NCBI RefSeq assembly: GCF_001676655.1
Contig: NZ_LZDB01000002.1
Span: forward strand, 496,001 to 560,000
Origin: Perlucidibaca aquatica
GTDB lineage: Bacteria; Pseudomonadota; Gammaproteobacteria; Pseudomonadales; Moraxellaceae
Reading direction: 5' to 3'
DNA: 64,000 nt
The notes under the pieces were generated by a model. It was given only the letters and a program-made list of their open reading frames with translations. It ran no database searches and was not told where the DNA came from. Both the position numbers and the translations under genes were made by a program. Positions 53,520-63,257 of the stretch are shown here, piece by piece (within the stretch, counting starts at the first letter, position 1; each line of letters opens with the position of its first letter).

Positions 53520-53542
53520 CGTGACCTGCAAAGGAGGCTGTG

Positions 53543-54961
53543 ATGGCCGGCAAGACCCTGTACGACAAGCTGTGGGATGACCACCTCGTGACCCAGCGCG
53601 ATGATGGCTCCTGCCTCATCTATATCGACCGTCAGTTGCTGCACGAAGTGACCTCGCCGCAGGCGTTCGACGGCCTGCGTTTGGCTGGCCGCAAGCCTTG
53701 GCGCATCGACGCCAATGTCGCCACGCCGGACCACAACGTACCGACTGACCGCGAAGAGCGCGCCGGTGGCGTTGCCGCCATTGCCGACGAGACCTCGCGC
53801 ATCCAGGTGCAAACGCTCGATGACAATTGCCGTGATTTTGGCGTGGTCGAGTTCACCATCAATGATGTGCGTCAGGGCATCGTGCACGTGGTCGGACCGG
53901 AGCAGGGTCTGACCTTGCCGGGCATGACGGTGGTCTGCGGCGATTCACACACGGCGACCCATGGCGCGTTTGCCTGCTTGGCGCATGGCATCGGCACTTC
54001 CGAAGTTGAGCATGTGCTCGCTACTCAGTGCCTGATCCAGAAGAAGTCGAAAAACATGCTGGTTCGCGTGGATGGCGTGCTTGGCGCCGGCGTGACGTCC
54101 AAAGATGTGGTGCTCGCCATCATCGGCAAGATCGGCACGGCAGGCGGCAATGGTCACGCCATCGAGTTCGGCGGCCAGGTCTTCCGCGACATGAGCATGG
54201 AAGGCCGCATGACGGTCTGCAACATGGCCATCGAAGCCGGTGCTCGCGTGGGTATGGTTGCCGCCGATGAAAAGACCATCGCGTATTTCGAGGGCAAGCC
54301 CTTCGCGCCGACCGGCGAGCAGTGGGATGCTGCGGTGGCCTACTGGCAAACCCTGCACTCCGATGCTGATGCCGTGTTCGACACCGTTGTGGTCATGGAT
54401 GGCGCTGCCATCGAGCCGCAGGTGAGTTGGGGTACCAGCCCGGAGATGGTGGTGCCGGTTACCGCCACGGTGCCGACGCTGGACGACGCCGAAGATGCCG
54501 TCGAGCGCAGTTCCTTCGAGCGCGCTTATCAGTACATGGGCCTCAAGGCCGGGCAGAAAATCACCGACATCCAGCTCGATCGCGTGTTCATCGGCTCCTG
54601 CACCAACTCGCGCATCGAAGATTTGCGTGCGGCCGCTGCCGTGGCCAAGGGCCGCAAAGTCGCCAGCACCATCAAGCAGGCCATGGTGGTGCCGGGTTCG
54701 GGTCTGGTGAAGCAGCAGGCCGAAGCCGAAGGGCTGGACAAGATTTTCTTGGATGCCGGCTTCCAGTGGCGCGAGCCGGGTTGCTCGATGTGTTTGGCGA
54801 TGAATGCCGACAAGCTCGGCTCAGGCGAACACTGCGCATCCACGTCCAATCGCAATTTCGAGGGTCGTCAGGGTAACGGCGGTCGTACTCACCTAGTCAG
54901 CCCAGCGATGGCAGCGGCGGCAGCGATTGCCGGCCACTTCGTTGACGTGCGTACGTTCTGA
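53543..54961 (+). CDS. leuC: 3-isopropylmalate dehydratase large subunit
   Basis: With LeuD it isomerises 2- to 3-isopropylmalate in leucine synthesis, using a [4Fe-4S] cluster. The 472-aa protein has the aconitase-family blocks [28 protein letters not shown], and the cluster Cys in [17 protein letters not shown] and [14 protein letters not shown] 53543 has AAGGAGG 5 bases upstream; the in-frame GTG just before it is less likely. First gene of leuC-leuD-leuB, followed by asd. Confidence 0.97.
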   Translation: MAGKTLYDKLWDDHLVTQRDDGSCLIYIDRQLLHEVTSPQAFDGLRLAGRKPWRIDANVATPDHNVPTDREERAGGVAAIADETSRIQVQTLDDNCRDFGVVEFTINDVRQGIVHVVGPEQGLTLPGMTVVCGDSHTATHGAFACLAHGIGTSEVEHVLATQCLIQKKSKNMLVRVDGVLGAGVTSKDVVLAIIGKIGTAGGNGHAIEFGGQVFRDMSMEGRMTVCNMAIEAGARVGMVAADEKTIAYFEGKPFAPTGEQWDAAVAYWQTLHSDADAVFDTVVVMDGAAIEPQVSWGTSPEMVVPVTATVPTLDDAEDAVERSSFERAYQYMGLKAGQKITDIQLDRVFIGSCTNSRIEDLRAAAAVAKGRKVASTIKQAMVVPGSGLVKQQAEAEGLDKIFLDAGFQWREPGCSMCLAMNADKLGSGEHCASTSNRNFEGRQGNGGRTHLVSPAMAAAAAIAGHFVDVRTF

Positions 54962-54990
54962 GGCAGGCCCCGGGCCAGAGGAGATAAATC

Positions 54991-55644
54991 ATGCAAAAAT
55001 TTACGGTGGTGAAGGGCTTGGCAGCTCCGTTAGATCGCGCCAATGTCGATACCGACCAGATCATCCCGAAGCAGTTCCTGAAGTCGATCAAGCGCATCGG
55101 CTTCGGTGTGAACCTGTTCGATGAATGGCGCTATCTGGACGAGGGTTATCCCGGTCAGGATTGCTCGACGCGTCCGCTGAATACCGAGTTCGTGCTTAAT
55201 CAGCCGCGTTATCAGGGTGCCAGCGTGTTGTTGGCACGGCAGAATTTCGGTTGTGGGTCGTCGCGCGAGCACGCGCCGTGGGCGCTGGACGAGTACGGCT
55301 TCCGTGCTGTGATCGCGTCGAGCTATGCCGACATCTTCTTCAATAACTGCTTCAAGAACGGCATGTTGCCGGTGATTCTTGAGGAAGCGCAGGTCGATCA
55401 GCTCTTCCGCGAATGCTTCGCGAGCGAAGGCTACGAGATCACGGTCGACCTGGAAAAGCGCCAGGTCATCACGCCGAGCGGCGAGGCTTTCGGCTTCGAG
55501 GTCGATGACTTCCGCCGTCACTGCCTGCTCAACGGTCTCGATGACATTGGCCTGACTTTGCAGGATGGTGATGCCATCAAGGCCTTTGAAAGCAAGGCTC
55601 AGCTGGCTCGCCCGTGGGTCTTCAATAGCTTGCATCGCGCTTGA
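54991..55644 (+). CDS. leuD: 3-isopropylmalate dehydratase small subunit
   Basis: The swivel-domain partner of LeuC, 217 aa. Motifs: [19 protein letters not shown] near the N-terminus and [23 protein letters not shown] lies 7-8 bases before the ATG; the gap to leuC is 29 bp. Confidence 0.97.
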   Translation: MQKFTVVKGLAAPLDRANVDTDQIIPKQFLKSIKRIGFGVNLFDEWRYLDEGYPGQDCSTRPLNTEFVLNQPRYQGASVLLARQNFGCGSSREHAPWALDEYGFRAVIASSYADIFFNNCFKNGMLPVILEEAQVDQLFRECFASEGYEITVDLEKRQVITPSGEAFGFEVDDFRRHCLLNGLDDIGLTLQDGDAIKAFESKAQLARPWVFNSLHRA

Positions 55645-55671
55645 ATAAACGAATTTAAGAGATTGATTTAA

Positions 55672-56745
55672 ATGACTAAACATATTGTTATTCTGGCCGG
55701 TGACGGCATCGGCCCGGAAATCATGGCGGAAGCCGAGAAAGTGCTGGCCAAGGTCAACGACCAGTTCGGTCTGGGCTTAAGCTGGAGCCACGAACTGCTC
55801 GGCGGCTGCGCTATCGACACGCATGGCGTGCCTTTGCCTGATGTCACCCTGGATGCCGCCAGCAAGGCCGATGCCATTCTGCTGGGTGCCGTCGGTGGCC
55901 CGAAGTGGGACCAGATCGAGCGTTCTATCCGCCCGGAGCGCGGTCTGCTGAAAATCCGTTCCGAGCTGAACCTGTTCGCCAACCTGCGCCCGGCCATTCT
56001 GTATCCGCAGCTGGCGCATGCGTCGTCGCTGAAGACCGAGCTGGTTGCTGGCCTCGATATTCTCATCGTGCGTGAGCTGACCGGTGGCATCTATTTCGGC
56101 CAGCCGCGTGGTATTCGCATTCTCGAGAATGGCGAGCGTCAGGGCTACAACACCGATGTTTACAGCGAATCTGAGATCCGCCGCATCGCCCATGTCGCCT
56201 TCCAGCTCGCGCAGCAGCGCAACAAGAAGCTGCTCTCGGTAGACAAAGCCAACGTGCTGGAAGTCACTGAACTGTGGAAGCAGGTGGTGACCGAGATTGC
56301 GCCGGAATACCCGGATGTGGAGCTTTCGCACATGTATGTCGACAACGCCGCGATGCAGCTGGTGCGACGTCCGAAGCAGTTCGACGTGATCGTGACCGGC
56401 AACCTGTTCGGCGACATCCTCTCCGACGAGGCCGCGATGCTCACGGGCTCCATCGGCATGCTGCCGTCGGCGTCGCTGGATCAGCACAAGAAGGGCATGT
56501 ACGAGCCTTGCCACGGTTCGGCACCGGACATCGCCGGGCAGGGCGTGGCGAATCCGCTGGCCACGATTCTGTCGGTGGCGATGATGCTGCGTTACACCTT
56601 CAAGGCCGACGCTGCTGCGCTGGCCATCGAGGCAGCCGTCGGCCGCGTGCTCGATCAGGGCTTGCGTACACCGGACATCTATAGCGAAGGCACGACCAAG
56701 GTCGGCACCCAAGCCATGGGTGAAGCTGTCGTTGCCGCGCTTTGA
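55672..56745 (+). CDS. leuB: 3-isopropylmalate dehydrogenase
   Basis: Oxidises and decarboxylates 3-isopropylmalate with NAD+. The 357-aa protein has [18 protein letters not shown], the substrate-binding [20 protein letters not shown], and the signature [20 protein letters not shown]. It starts 27 bp after leuD with only a weak AAGAG ribosome binding site. Its 3' end is part of a three-copy 18-bp repeat leading toward asd. Confidence 0.97.
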   Translation: MTKHIVILAGDGIGPEIMAEAEKVLAKVNDQFGLGLSWSHELLGGCAIDTHGVPLPDVTLDAASKADAILLGAVGGPKWDQIERSIRPERGLLKIRSELNLFANLRPAILYPQLAHASSLKTELVAGLDILIVRELTGGIYFGQPRGIRILENGERQGYNTDVYSESEIRRIAHVAFQLAQQRNKKLLSVDKANVLEVTELWKQVVTEIAPEYPDVELSHMYVDNAAMQLVRRPKQFDVIVTGNLFGDILSDEAAMLTGSIGMLPSASLDQHKKGMYEPCHGSAPDIAGQGVANPLATILSVAMMLRYTFKADAAALAIEAAVGRVLDQGLRTPDIYSEGTTKVGTQAMGEAVVAAL

Positions 56746-56784
56746 TTAGCGCTGCGCCTTAAATGAGCGCCGCGCTTTAACGAA
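56731..56784 (+). repeat. Three imperfect 18-bp tandem repeats between leuB and asd
   Basis: Copies start at 56731, 56749 and 56767, each around GCGC(C/T)GCGC(T/C)TT(A/G)A. The first includes the leuB stop codon. AGCGCTGCGCCTTAA and AGCGCCGCGCTTTAA differ at two positions. Confidence 0.5.
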
Positions 56785-56801
56785 TTCTCAGGAGAACGAA
56801 C

Positions 56802-57920
56802 ATGAAAGTAGGTCTGATCGGTTGGCGCGGCATGGTGGGTTCGGTGCTGATGCAGCGCATGGTGGAAGAAAACGATTTCGCCGTGATTGATCCGGTGTAT
56901 TTCACCACCTCAAATCCGGGCGCTGCGGCACCCAGCTTCGGTGGCAAAGCCGGCGGTACCCTGCAGGACGCTCACAGCATCGACGCCCTGAAGGCGATGG
57001 ACACCATCATCAGCTGCCAGGGTGGCGATTACACCACCGAGATCTTCCCGAAGCTGCGTGCGGCGGGCTGGAACGGCTACTGGATCGACGCGGCCTCGAC
57101 GCTGCGTATGGAAGATGACGCCGTCATCATCCTCGATCCGGTCAACGGCGGCCTGATCGAGTCGGCGCTGGCCAAGGGCGTGAAGAACTTCATCGGCGGC
57201 AACTGCACCAACTCCATTCTGCTCATGGGTGTGGGCGGTCTGTTCCGCGAAGGGCTGGTCGAGTGGGTCAGCTCCATGACCTACCAGGCGGCATCGGGCG
57301 GTGGTGCTAACCACATGCGCGAACTGCTCAAGGGCATGGGCGTGATCAACGCTGCGGTCGCAGACGAGCTGGCGACGCCGGCTTCAGCGATTCTGGAGAT
57401 CGACCGCAAGGTGGCGCAGACCATCCGTCAGGATGTGCCGCGTGAGTTCTTCGGCGCGCCGCTGGCGGGCGGTCTGATCCCGTGGATCGACAAGCAGCTC
57501 GACAACGGCCAGTCCAAGGAAGAGTGGAAAGGTCAAGCCGAGGTCAACAAGATCCTTGGTACTGAGGCCGTGATTCCGGTCGATGGCCTCTGCGTGCGCA
57601 TCGGTGCCATGCGCTGCCACAGCCTGGCGCTGACCCTGAAGCTGAACCAGGATCTGCCGCTGAGCGAGATCGAACGCATCATCCAGTCCGGTAACGACTG
57701 GGTGAAGTGGGTGCCGAATGATCGTGACATCACCGTCAACGAGCTGACCCCGGCGAGCATCACCGGTGGTCTCAAGATCGGTGTTGGCCGTGTGCGCAAA
57801 CTCAACATGGGCCCGCAATACATCTCTGCCTTCGTGATCGGTGACCAGTTACTCTGGGGCGCGGCTGAGCCGCTGCGTCGCATGCTGCGCATTCTGCTGG
57901 CGCGCGGAACGGCAGCCTGA
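56802..57920 (+). CDS. asd: Aspartate-semialdehyde dehydrogenase
   Basis: Reduces aspartyl phosphate to aspartate semialdehyde for Lys, Met, Thr and diaminopimelate. The 372-aa protein is the proteobacterial form: [18 protein letters not shown], active-site Cys in [14 protein letters not shown], and [18 protein letters not shown] lies 7 bases before the ATG. Its stop overlaps the start of the next gene. Confidence 0.96.
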   Translation: MKVGLIGWRGMVGSVLMQRMVEENDFAVIDPVYFTTSNPGAAAPSFGGKAGGTLQDAHSIDALKAMDTIISCQGGDYTTEIFPKLRAAGWNGYWIDAASTLRMEDDAVIILDPVNGGLIESALAKGVKNFIGGNCTNSILLMGVGGLFREGLVEWVSSMTYQAASGGGANHMRELLKGMGVINAAVADELATPASAILEIDRKVAQTIRQDVPREFFGAPLAGGLIPWIDKQLDNGQSKEEWKGQAEVNKILGTEAVIPVDGLCVRIGAMRCHSLALTLKLNQDLPLSEIERIIQSGNDWVKWVPNDRDITVNELTPASITGGLKIGVGRVRKLNMGPQYISAFVIGDQLLWGAAEPLRRMLRILLARGTAA

Positions 57921-58894
57921 TGGGCGCCATCACGCAGTCCATCGGTCTGTTTGGTGTGACCGGCGAGCTTGGTCGCGCCTTCTTTGATGCGCTGGAAGAG
58001 CAGGGGGCCTTTGTTGGCCGCCTGCGTCTTTTTGCCAGTGCGCGCTCGGCGGAAGAGAGTCGCGTTTTCCGCGACAAGCCGCTGGCGGTGGAAGAGGCCG
58101 ATACGGCCGATTTCGATGACCTTAATGAAGCCATCCTCGCGGTGCCGGCGGATGTCGCCGACGAACTCGCTGGTCGCTTGCTGGCACGCGGTGTGCGTGT
58201 TTGGGATGCCAGTGGCAGCCTGCGCTCGCATCCGCAGGCGGTGAGTCTGGCCGATGCCGGTCCGGACAGCCTGCTCATCGTGCTCGATGAGCCACTGGTC
58301 AATATCCTGTCGCCGCTGGTGCAGAAGCTGAATGCGGCATCGCCGCTGCAGCGTCTGGAAGTGACCGTGCTGGCGCCGGTCTCGGCGCGTGGCCAGAAAG
58401 GCGTGCGCGAGCTGGCGCGCCAGACCGGCGAGCTGCTCAACGGTCGTGGCATTACGGTAGAGACTTGGCCGCAGCAGATCGCCTTCAATGTGCTGTCTGC
58501 CGATGGCAGTTTCGAGCCGGCGACGGGTACGCTGCGCGAGCGCCGCTTGCTGGCCTCGCTGCAAAAGCAGCTGCCGAGCACGGTTGTACGCGTACGTCAG
58601 TTCATCGTGCCGGTGTTTTACGGTGCCGTGCTGGACTTGCGCTGGACGCATGCCGATGAGCTGAGTCGTGCAGATGTGCTGACGATTTGCGAGTCGGTGG
58701 ATCATCTGCAGGTGCATGAAGATCGCGATGGCGAGACACTGCCCACGCCGGTCAACCAAGGGGTGGCGAACATCACCGGCACCTTGTCGCGCCTGCAAGT
58801 CGAGGCGCAAGACGCCATGGCCTGCGTGCTCGCCGACCCGCTACGCGTCGGGATTGTGCAGCCGCTCTTGGCAACGCTCATGGTTCAGGGTTAA
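57920..58894 (+). CDS. usg: Asd-like paralog without catalytic cysteine (Usg-type)
   Basis: A 324-aa protein with the semialdehyde dehydrogenase fold: N-terminal GLFGVTGELGRAFFDAL and C-terminal domain VRQFIVPVFYGAVLDLRW. Where Asd has GGNCTN it has IVLDEPLVNILSP, with no Cys, so it is unlikely to be an active dehydrogenase. The same paralog follows asd in Pseudomonas. Start ATG overlaps the asd stop (TGATG), so it is coupled. Role unknown. Confidence 0.88.
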   Translation: MGAITQSIGLFGVTGELGRAFFDALEEQGAFVGRLRLFASARSAEESRVFRDKPLAVEEADTADFDDLNEAILAVPADVADELAGRLLARGVRVWDASGSLRSHPQAVSLADAGPDSLLIVLDEPLVNILSPLVQKLNAASPLQRLEVTVLAPVSARGQKGVRELARQTGELLNGRGITVETWPQQIAFNVLSADGSFEPATGTLRERRLLASLQKQLPSTVVRVRQFIVPVFYGAVLDLRWTHADELSRADVLTICESVDHLQVHEDRDGETLPTPVNQGVANITGTLSRLQVEAQDAMACVLADPLRVGIVQPLLATLMVQG

Positions 58895-58943
58895 CTCAGC
58901 GCAGCAATAGTCGGTTGGCGCGGATAGCGTCATGGGAGCGGGG

Positions 58944-60551
58944 ATGAACAATCGCATCGTGTCATGGGCAGCAGTAGCTTGCTTAAGTGCCTACAGCTGC
59001 TCCACTTATGCGGTGGCACTGGGTGAAATGCGCGTGCTGTCTGCCCTGGGCGAACCACTGAAAATTCAGCTGGTACTCAGTGACTTGGGCGCAGTGGCAG
59101 CGAGCGATACGCGTGTCATCCTTGCACCCGCAGAGGACTACAGCCGCCTTGGCCTGATCCCACCGGTGGGTTCCGATCAGTGGCAAGTGATCATGCAAAA
59201 CACGGGTTCGGTGACGGCGGTGATCTCTGGTGTGGAGCCACAGCAAGAGGCCAACCTGAATTTTTTGGTGCAATTGATCTGGCCTGGCAATATTCGCGTT
59301 CAGCAGGTGACCGCAGTTTTACTGCCGGAAATGACCCCGGCAGCGCCCGCCCTCGCTGAAACTCCTCAGTTACCAGAGACCCCAGCCACCACTGACATCA
59401 CTGCACCCGGCACCGCGACATTAACGGTCGATAGCGTAGCGCCGACCTTGCCGCCACCCGTAGAGCCCGCACCAGGCGCAAAAGCCTTTGTTGATCCAAT
59501 AGAGCAAATTGCGGCGGAGCCGGTGACAGGCCGGGTGAAGGCGGGAGATACCTTAACGGGCTTGGCGAAAGCGTGGCCGTTACCGCAGGCATCGCTGGAG
59601 CAAAAGCAGCAATTGCTGGCGGAAAGTAATCCCCGAATTTTCGTTGATGGCAACATTAACCAGCTCAAACGCGGTGCCTTGCTGCGCTATCCCTTATCCA
59701 CCGGCTTAACGCTGCCCGAGTCTGAACAAGCGCGCGAATGGCTGGCGGCAAGACAGGCAGCGGCAAATAATCAAACCCATGCGCCCTTAGATCAGCCCGC
59801 GCTTTCAGCTGCGCCTGCAACCTCAGCCACAGAAGGCAGCGAGGAAGTGACGCTGACGCTCATCAGTCCAAAAGCGGCAGATTCGACGGAAGCTGCGCAA
59901 GCGGAAGCACTGATTGCCGATGAGCTGGCCCAATTAGCGACACAGAAAAATACGCTACTCGCCGAGCGAGCAGCGCTGCAAGCGGAATTGGCGGGTCTGG
60001 AAAACGCAGGTCAGGATAAAGATGCGCGCTTAAAGGTCTTGGATGCCAAGCTGGCCCAGCTTAATGCCGTCAAGCCCAGTGCTGAGCCCATGACCACTGC
60101 ACCGAAAGAGCCTGCGGCTGAAAGTAGTATTCGCCCGAGTTGGGTGGCAGCGGCGGTCGGTTTTTTTATCGCCTTGCTGATTATTCTGCGTCGTCGTGCA
60201 GCGGCGGCTAGCAATGCCGCACTCGTTGCTCGGGCAGCACCTATCGTACCGGTTGCCAATGATTATGTGGCGTTCGAGCCCCTTGAGTCGCTGCCAACAC
60301 CACCGTGGACGGCGGCACATTCCGCACCGGAACCAGAGGTGTTGCCAGAGCCGGAAGTTGAGGCTGAGGCAGAGTACGACTTCATGAGTGATGCTGAGTC
60401 AGCGGCCTTGCAAACCCGTTTAGATTTAGCCCAAGCCTATATCGACATGCAGGAAACTGATCTGGCGAAAGAGTTGCTGCAAACCGTCATCACCCGAGGC
60501 AGTGCCGAGCAACAAACACTGGCCAAGCAAATACTCGATAGTTTGAGCTAA
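58944..60551 (+). CDS. fimV: FimV-like inner-membrane peptidoglycan-binding protein, short form
   Basis: A 535-aa protein: signal peptide and FimV N-terminal domain (LGEMRVLSALGEPLKIQLVL), proline-rich linker, LysM-like segment (RVKAGDTLTGLAKAWPL, RGALLRYPL), coiled coil near residues 320-375, one membrane helix (WVAAAVGFFIALLIILRRR), and a C-terminal FimV motif with TPR-like RLDLAQAYIDMQETDLAKEL. FimV organises polar type IV pili and twitching. It is much shorter than the ~900-aa Pseudomonas protein. ATG 58944 has GGAG 6 bases upstream; ATG 58932 has none. Confidence 0.85.
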   Translation: MNNRIVSWAAVACLSAYSCSTYAVALGEMRVLSALGEPLKIQLVLSDLGAVAASDTRVILAPAEDYSRLGLIPPVGSDQWQVIMQNTGSVTAVISGVEPQQEANLNFLVQLIWPGNIRVQQVTAVLLPEMTPAAPALAETPQLPETPATTDITAPGTATLTVDSVAPTLPPPVEPAPGAKAFVDPIEQIAAEPVTGRVKAGDTLTGLAKAWPLPQASLEQKQQLLAESNPRIFVDGNINQLKRGALLRYPLSTGLTLPESEQAREWLAARQAAANNQTHAPLDQPALSAAPATSATEGSEEVTLTLISPKAADSTEAAQAEALIADELAQLATQKNTLLAERAALQAELAGLENAGQDKDARLKVLDAKLAQLNAVKPSAEPMTTAPKEPAAESSIRPSWVAAAVGFFIALLIILRRRAAAASNAALVARAAPIVPVANDYVAFEPLESLPTPPWTAAHSAPEPEVLPEPEVEAEAEYDFMSDAESAALQTRLDLAQAYIDMQETDLAKELLQTVITRGSAEQQTLAKQILDSLS

Positions 60552-60553
60552 TC

Positions 60554-61378
60554 GTGTCTGAAATGATTACGCCGCCCAGCACGCGCTGGGCGATAGGCGT
60601 TGAGTTTGATGGTCGTGCTTTTCGCGGTTGGCAAACACAGCAAGCAGGTGTTGTCAGCGTCCAAGAAACCTTGGAAACAGCCATATCCCGCGTCGCCAAT
60701 CATCCCATTACCTTGCATGGCGCTGGTCGTACGGATGCCGGGGTGCATTGCTCGGGCATGGTCGCGCATTTTGATAGCAGCGCAATTCGCAACGAGCGCA
60801 ACTGGCTCATGGGCATTAACACGCTGTTACCCGAAACCGTTGCAGTACGCTGGATTCAGCCCATATCCGGCGATTTTCATGCGCGTTTCAAGGCCATCGC
60901 ACGACGCTATCACTACTTTGTCTATAACCACCCGCGACGCTCTGCGCTGCTGGCGGGGCGAGCGACGTGGCATCACGCGGCTCTGGATGTCTCGCGTATG
61001 CAAGCGGCAGCGAATGCCTTGGTCGGGGTGCATGACTTTAGTGCCTACCGCGCCGTTGCGTGTCAGTCCAAGCGCCCGGTGCGGGATGTTCACTTCCTGA
61101 ACTTAAGTCGGCGGGGTGAATTGATCCGCCTGGATATTCAGGCGGATGGCTTCTTGCATCACATGGTGCGCAACATCATGGGCGTGCTGCTGGCTGTGGG
61201 TGATGGCCGTGCTGATGTGGAGTGGGCAGCGCAAGTGCTGGCTTCACGCGACAGAACTCAGGCGGGCATCACAGCGCCGCCAGATGGTCTCTATTTTGTC
61301 GATGCACATTATCCGCCGGAGTTTCAGTTGCCGCGTGGCCCTATTGGGCCGATTTGGGCTGCCGCTTGGTCGGAATAA
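60554..61378 (+). CDS. truA: tRNA pseudouridine(38-40) synthase
   Basis: Makes pseudouridine at positions 38-40 of tRNAs. The 274-aa protein has the catalytic Asp in GRTDAGVHCSGMVAHF, FHARFKAIARRYHYFVYN, and FLHHMVRNIMGVLLAVGDGR. It starts at GTG 60554, two bases after fimV; ATG 60563 is an alternative. Confidence 0.95.
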   Translation: MSEMITPPSTRWAIGVEFDGRAFRGWQTQQAGVVSVQETLETAISRVANHPITLHGAGRTDAGVHCSGMVAHFDSSAIRNERNWLMGINTLLPETVAVRWIQPISGDFHARFKAIARRYHYFVYNHPRRSALLAGRATWHHAALDVSRMQAAANALVGVHDFSAYRAVACQSKRPVRDVHFLNLSRRGELIRLDIQADGFLHHMVRNIMGVLLAVGDGRADVEWAAQVLASRDRTQAGITAPPDGLYFVDAHYPPEFQLPRGPIGPIWAAAWSE

Positions 61379-61489
61379 CGCCATTCTTAACCAGATATGT
61401 TGGTTTTAAGTAAAAATGCATCTTGGCAGCTGCGAGTGAAAACGCTTTACTCAGCAGCACTGCAAGACACTGATAATGAGGATAAAGTC

Positions 61490-62488
61490 ATGCCCCGCAC
61501 TCGCTTCACTCGCGCACCCCACGCCCTTGCTCTGGCCTTGATGATGGCTACCGTTTCTACGCCCGCACTGGCGGTTTCTGTCAATGACATGGTGGTGTGG
61601 TCAGCAACGAATCAGCCCCTGCGTATGGACATCGAGTTGGTCGATCTTCAGGGTGCAAATTTGCGTGATCTGAGCGTATCCGTAGCGTCCAGTGCAGAAC
61701 ATACCCGAGTGGGTTTGTCGCGCCCAGACTGGGCCGATAACGTGCGCTTCAAAATCATTGCCTTGCCCTCTGGCAAAGTTATTGCGCGTGCCACCTCGAG
61801 TACCGCTGTGGAGGGCGACTTTGTCAGCTTCATGGTGTCGATCCGAGCGGCCGGCATTGGTCAGCTTCAGCAAGTGGCCTCGAAAGTATCCAGCGATGGC
61901 GCTGAGCCTTTGGCTCCCGCACAGGCAGCTGCCGTGGCCCCTCGCAGCGAGCCAAGTCAGGTTGCAGCGGCTGCATTTACCGATAAACCCGCCGCAAAAC
62001 CGGCCGTAAAGCCCGTTGCGAAACCTGCGGCAGCACCAGTAGCTGCACCCAAGGCGGCTCCTAAGCCTGTCGCCGCACCGGCTCCCGTTGTCGCTGCTCC
62101 GGTTGCGGTCCAGCCCAGCCCAGAGCCAGCTGAGCTGGTGGCTGCTGCCGAAGCCGATAACGCCGAAGTTTTAGCGGATGTGGGTGCTGAACCCACGCTG
62201 GAGTCTTTGCAGTCTGAGCGCACTCAGATGCTGCAGCAGATTACCGATTTGCAGACGCGAGTCACTGAGCTCGATCAGCAGATCTCCGCCCTTAATCCTG
62301 AAGCTATGCCTGAAAGTGAGACACCCACAGCACTCGCCGAAACAGGGACCTCGCCCGCAGAACTGGACGAGGCGGCAAAGACGAAGCTGCTGGGATACAG
62401 CTATTTCTCGAATGTGCTGCTGGTATTTTTAGGCTTGTTTTTGACGGGTATGTTTATCACTGAGCGTATCAGCGCCCGCAAGCGTTAA
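61490..62488 (+). CDS. Second FimV-like protein, N-terminal domain plus tail anchor
   Basis: A 332-aa protein. Signal peptide ending STPALA, then a FimV-N-like domain (VNDMVVWSATNQPLRMDIEL, RVGLSRPDWADNVRFKI), an Ala/Pro/Lys-rich linker (about 155-230), a coiled coil (SLQSERTQMLQQITDLQTRV) and a membrane helix close to the C-terminus (YFSNVLLVFLGLFLTGMFI) with a basic tail. It lacks LysM and the FimV C-terminal domain. GAGGA lies 7 bases before ATG 61490. A terminator follows. Confidence 0.75.
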   Translation: MPRTRFTRAPHALALALMMATVSTPALAVSVNDMVVWSATNQPLRMDIELVDLQGANLRDLSVSVASSAEHTRVGLSRPDWADNVRFKIIALPSGKVIARATSSTAVEGDFVSFMVSIRAAGIGQLQQVASKVSSDGAEPLAPAQAAAVAPRSEPSQVAAAAFTDKPAAKPAVKPVAKPAAAPVAAPKAAPKPVAAPAPVVAAPVAVQPSPEPAELVAAAEADNAEVLADVGAEPTLESLQSERTQMLQQITDLQTRVTELDQQISALNPEAMPESETPTALAETGTSPAELDEAAKTKLLGYSYFSNVLLVFLGLFLTGMFITERISARKR

Positions 62489-62531
62489 TTTCGCTGGGTA
62501 AAGTCGGGCTAAGGCACGACAAACCTCGCAC

Positions 62532-62573
62532 AAAAGGCAGTGTCTGGTGCAACTTCACCTGACGCTGCCTTTT
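62532..62573 (+). terminator. Rho-independent terminator before trpF
   Basis: AAAAGGCAGTGTC (62532-62544) pairs with GACGCTGCCTTTT (62561-62573) with one G-T pair; the T-rich 3' arm and A-rich 5' arm could make it work in both directions. Confidence 0.75.
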
Positions 62574-62621
62574 GCCTTTGCTACACTCGATTTCTGTTAA
62601 AACTTTCTCACTGAGCGCACC

Positions 62622-63257
62622 TTGTCCACTCAAGCTTGTTCCCGTGTTCGCGTCAAAATCTGTGGCATCACACGAATTGACGATGCACTTTCGGCAGTGG
62701 CGTCGGGCGCAGACGCTCTCGGCTTTGTGTTTCATTCCACCAGTCCGCGTGCGGTGACGCCAGCGCAAGCGGCTGCCATCATCGCCGTCTTGCCGCCTTT
62801 TGTGACCACGGTGGGATTGTTTGTAGATGCCAGTGAGCAACGTATTCGCGACACCCTCGCGGAAGTCCCTTTGGATTGTTTGCAGTTCCATGGTGATGAG
62901 CCAGAGTCAGCCTGCGTGATATACGGCCGCCCGTGGATCAAGGCCTTGCGCGTGCAGCCTGGCCAGGATGTGAGCGCGCTCATGGCGCAGTGGCCGCTGG
63001 CCTCGGGCATTTTGCTCGACGCCTATCACCCCACGCAGCATGGCGGCACGGGCTTGCAGTTCGATTGGGCCTTAGTGCCCAAACAAACCTCGCGCGCCAT
63101 TATTCTGGCCGGTGGTTTAACCCCGGAAAATGTCGCGCAAGCCATTATGCAAACACGGCCCTATGCGGTGGATGTGAGTGGCGGTGTTGAAGCGGCAAAA
63201 GGCGTAAAAGACGCCGTCAAAATTGAAGCTTTTCTGGCAGGAGTTCGCTCAGCATGA
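62622..63257 (+). CDS. trpF: Phosphoribosylanthranilate isomerase
   Basis: Third step of tryptophan synthesis after anthranilate. The 211-aa TIM barrel has [20 protein letters not shown] with the catalytic Cys, [13 protein letters not shown], and [15 protein letters not shown] then [15 protein letters not shown]. It starts at TTG 62622 with a weak GAG upstream. Its stop overlaps the trpB start (ATGA). Confidence 0.95.
   Translation: MSTQACSRVRVKICGITRIDDALSAVASGADALGFVFHSTSPRAVTPAQAAAIIAVLPPFVTTVGLFVDASEQRIRDTLAEVPLDCLQFHGDEPESACVIYGRPWIKALRVQPGQDVSALMAQWPLASGILLDAYHPTQHGGTGLQFDWALVPKQTSRAIILAGGLTPENVAQAIMQTRPYAVDVSGGVEAAKGVKDAVKIEAFLAGVRSA

Noticed and set aside
55777-56712. 311-codon minus-strand frame inside leuB
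   Set aside because: Antisense to an intact leuB; no recognisable domain or start signal.
57533-58810. 425-codon minus-strand frame over asd and its paralog
   Set aside because: Runs antisense across two conserved genes; Arg/Gln-rich, no known motif.
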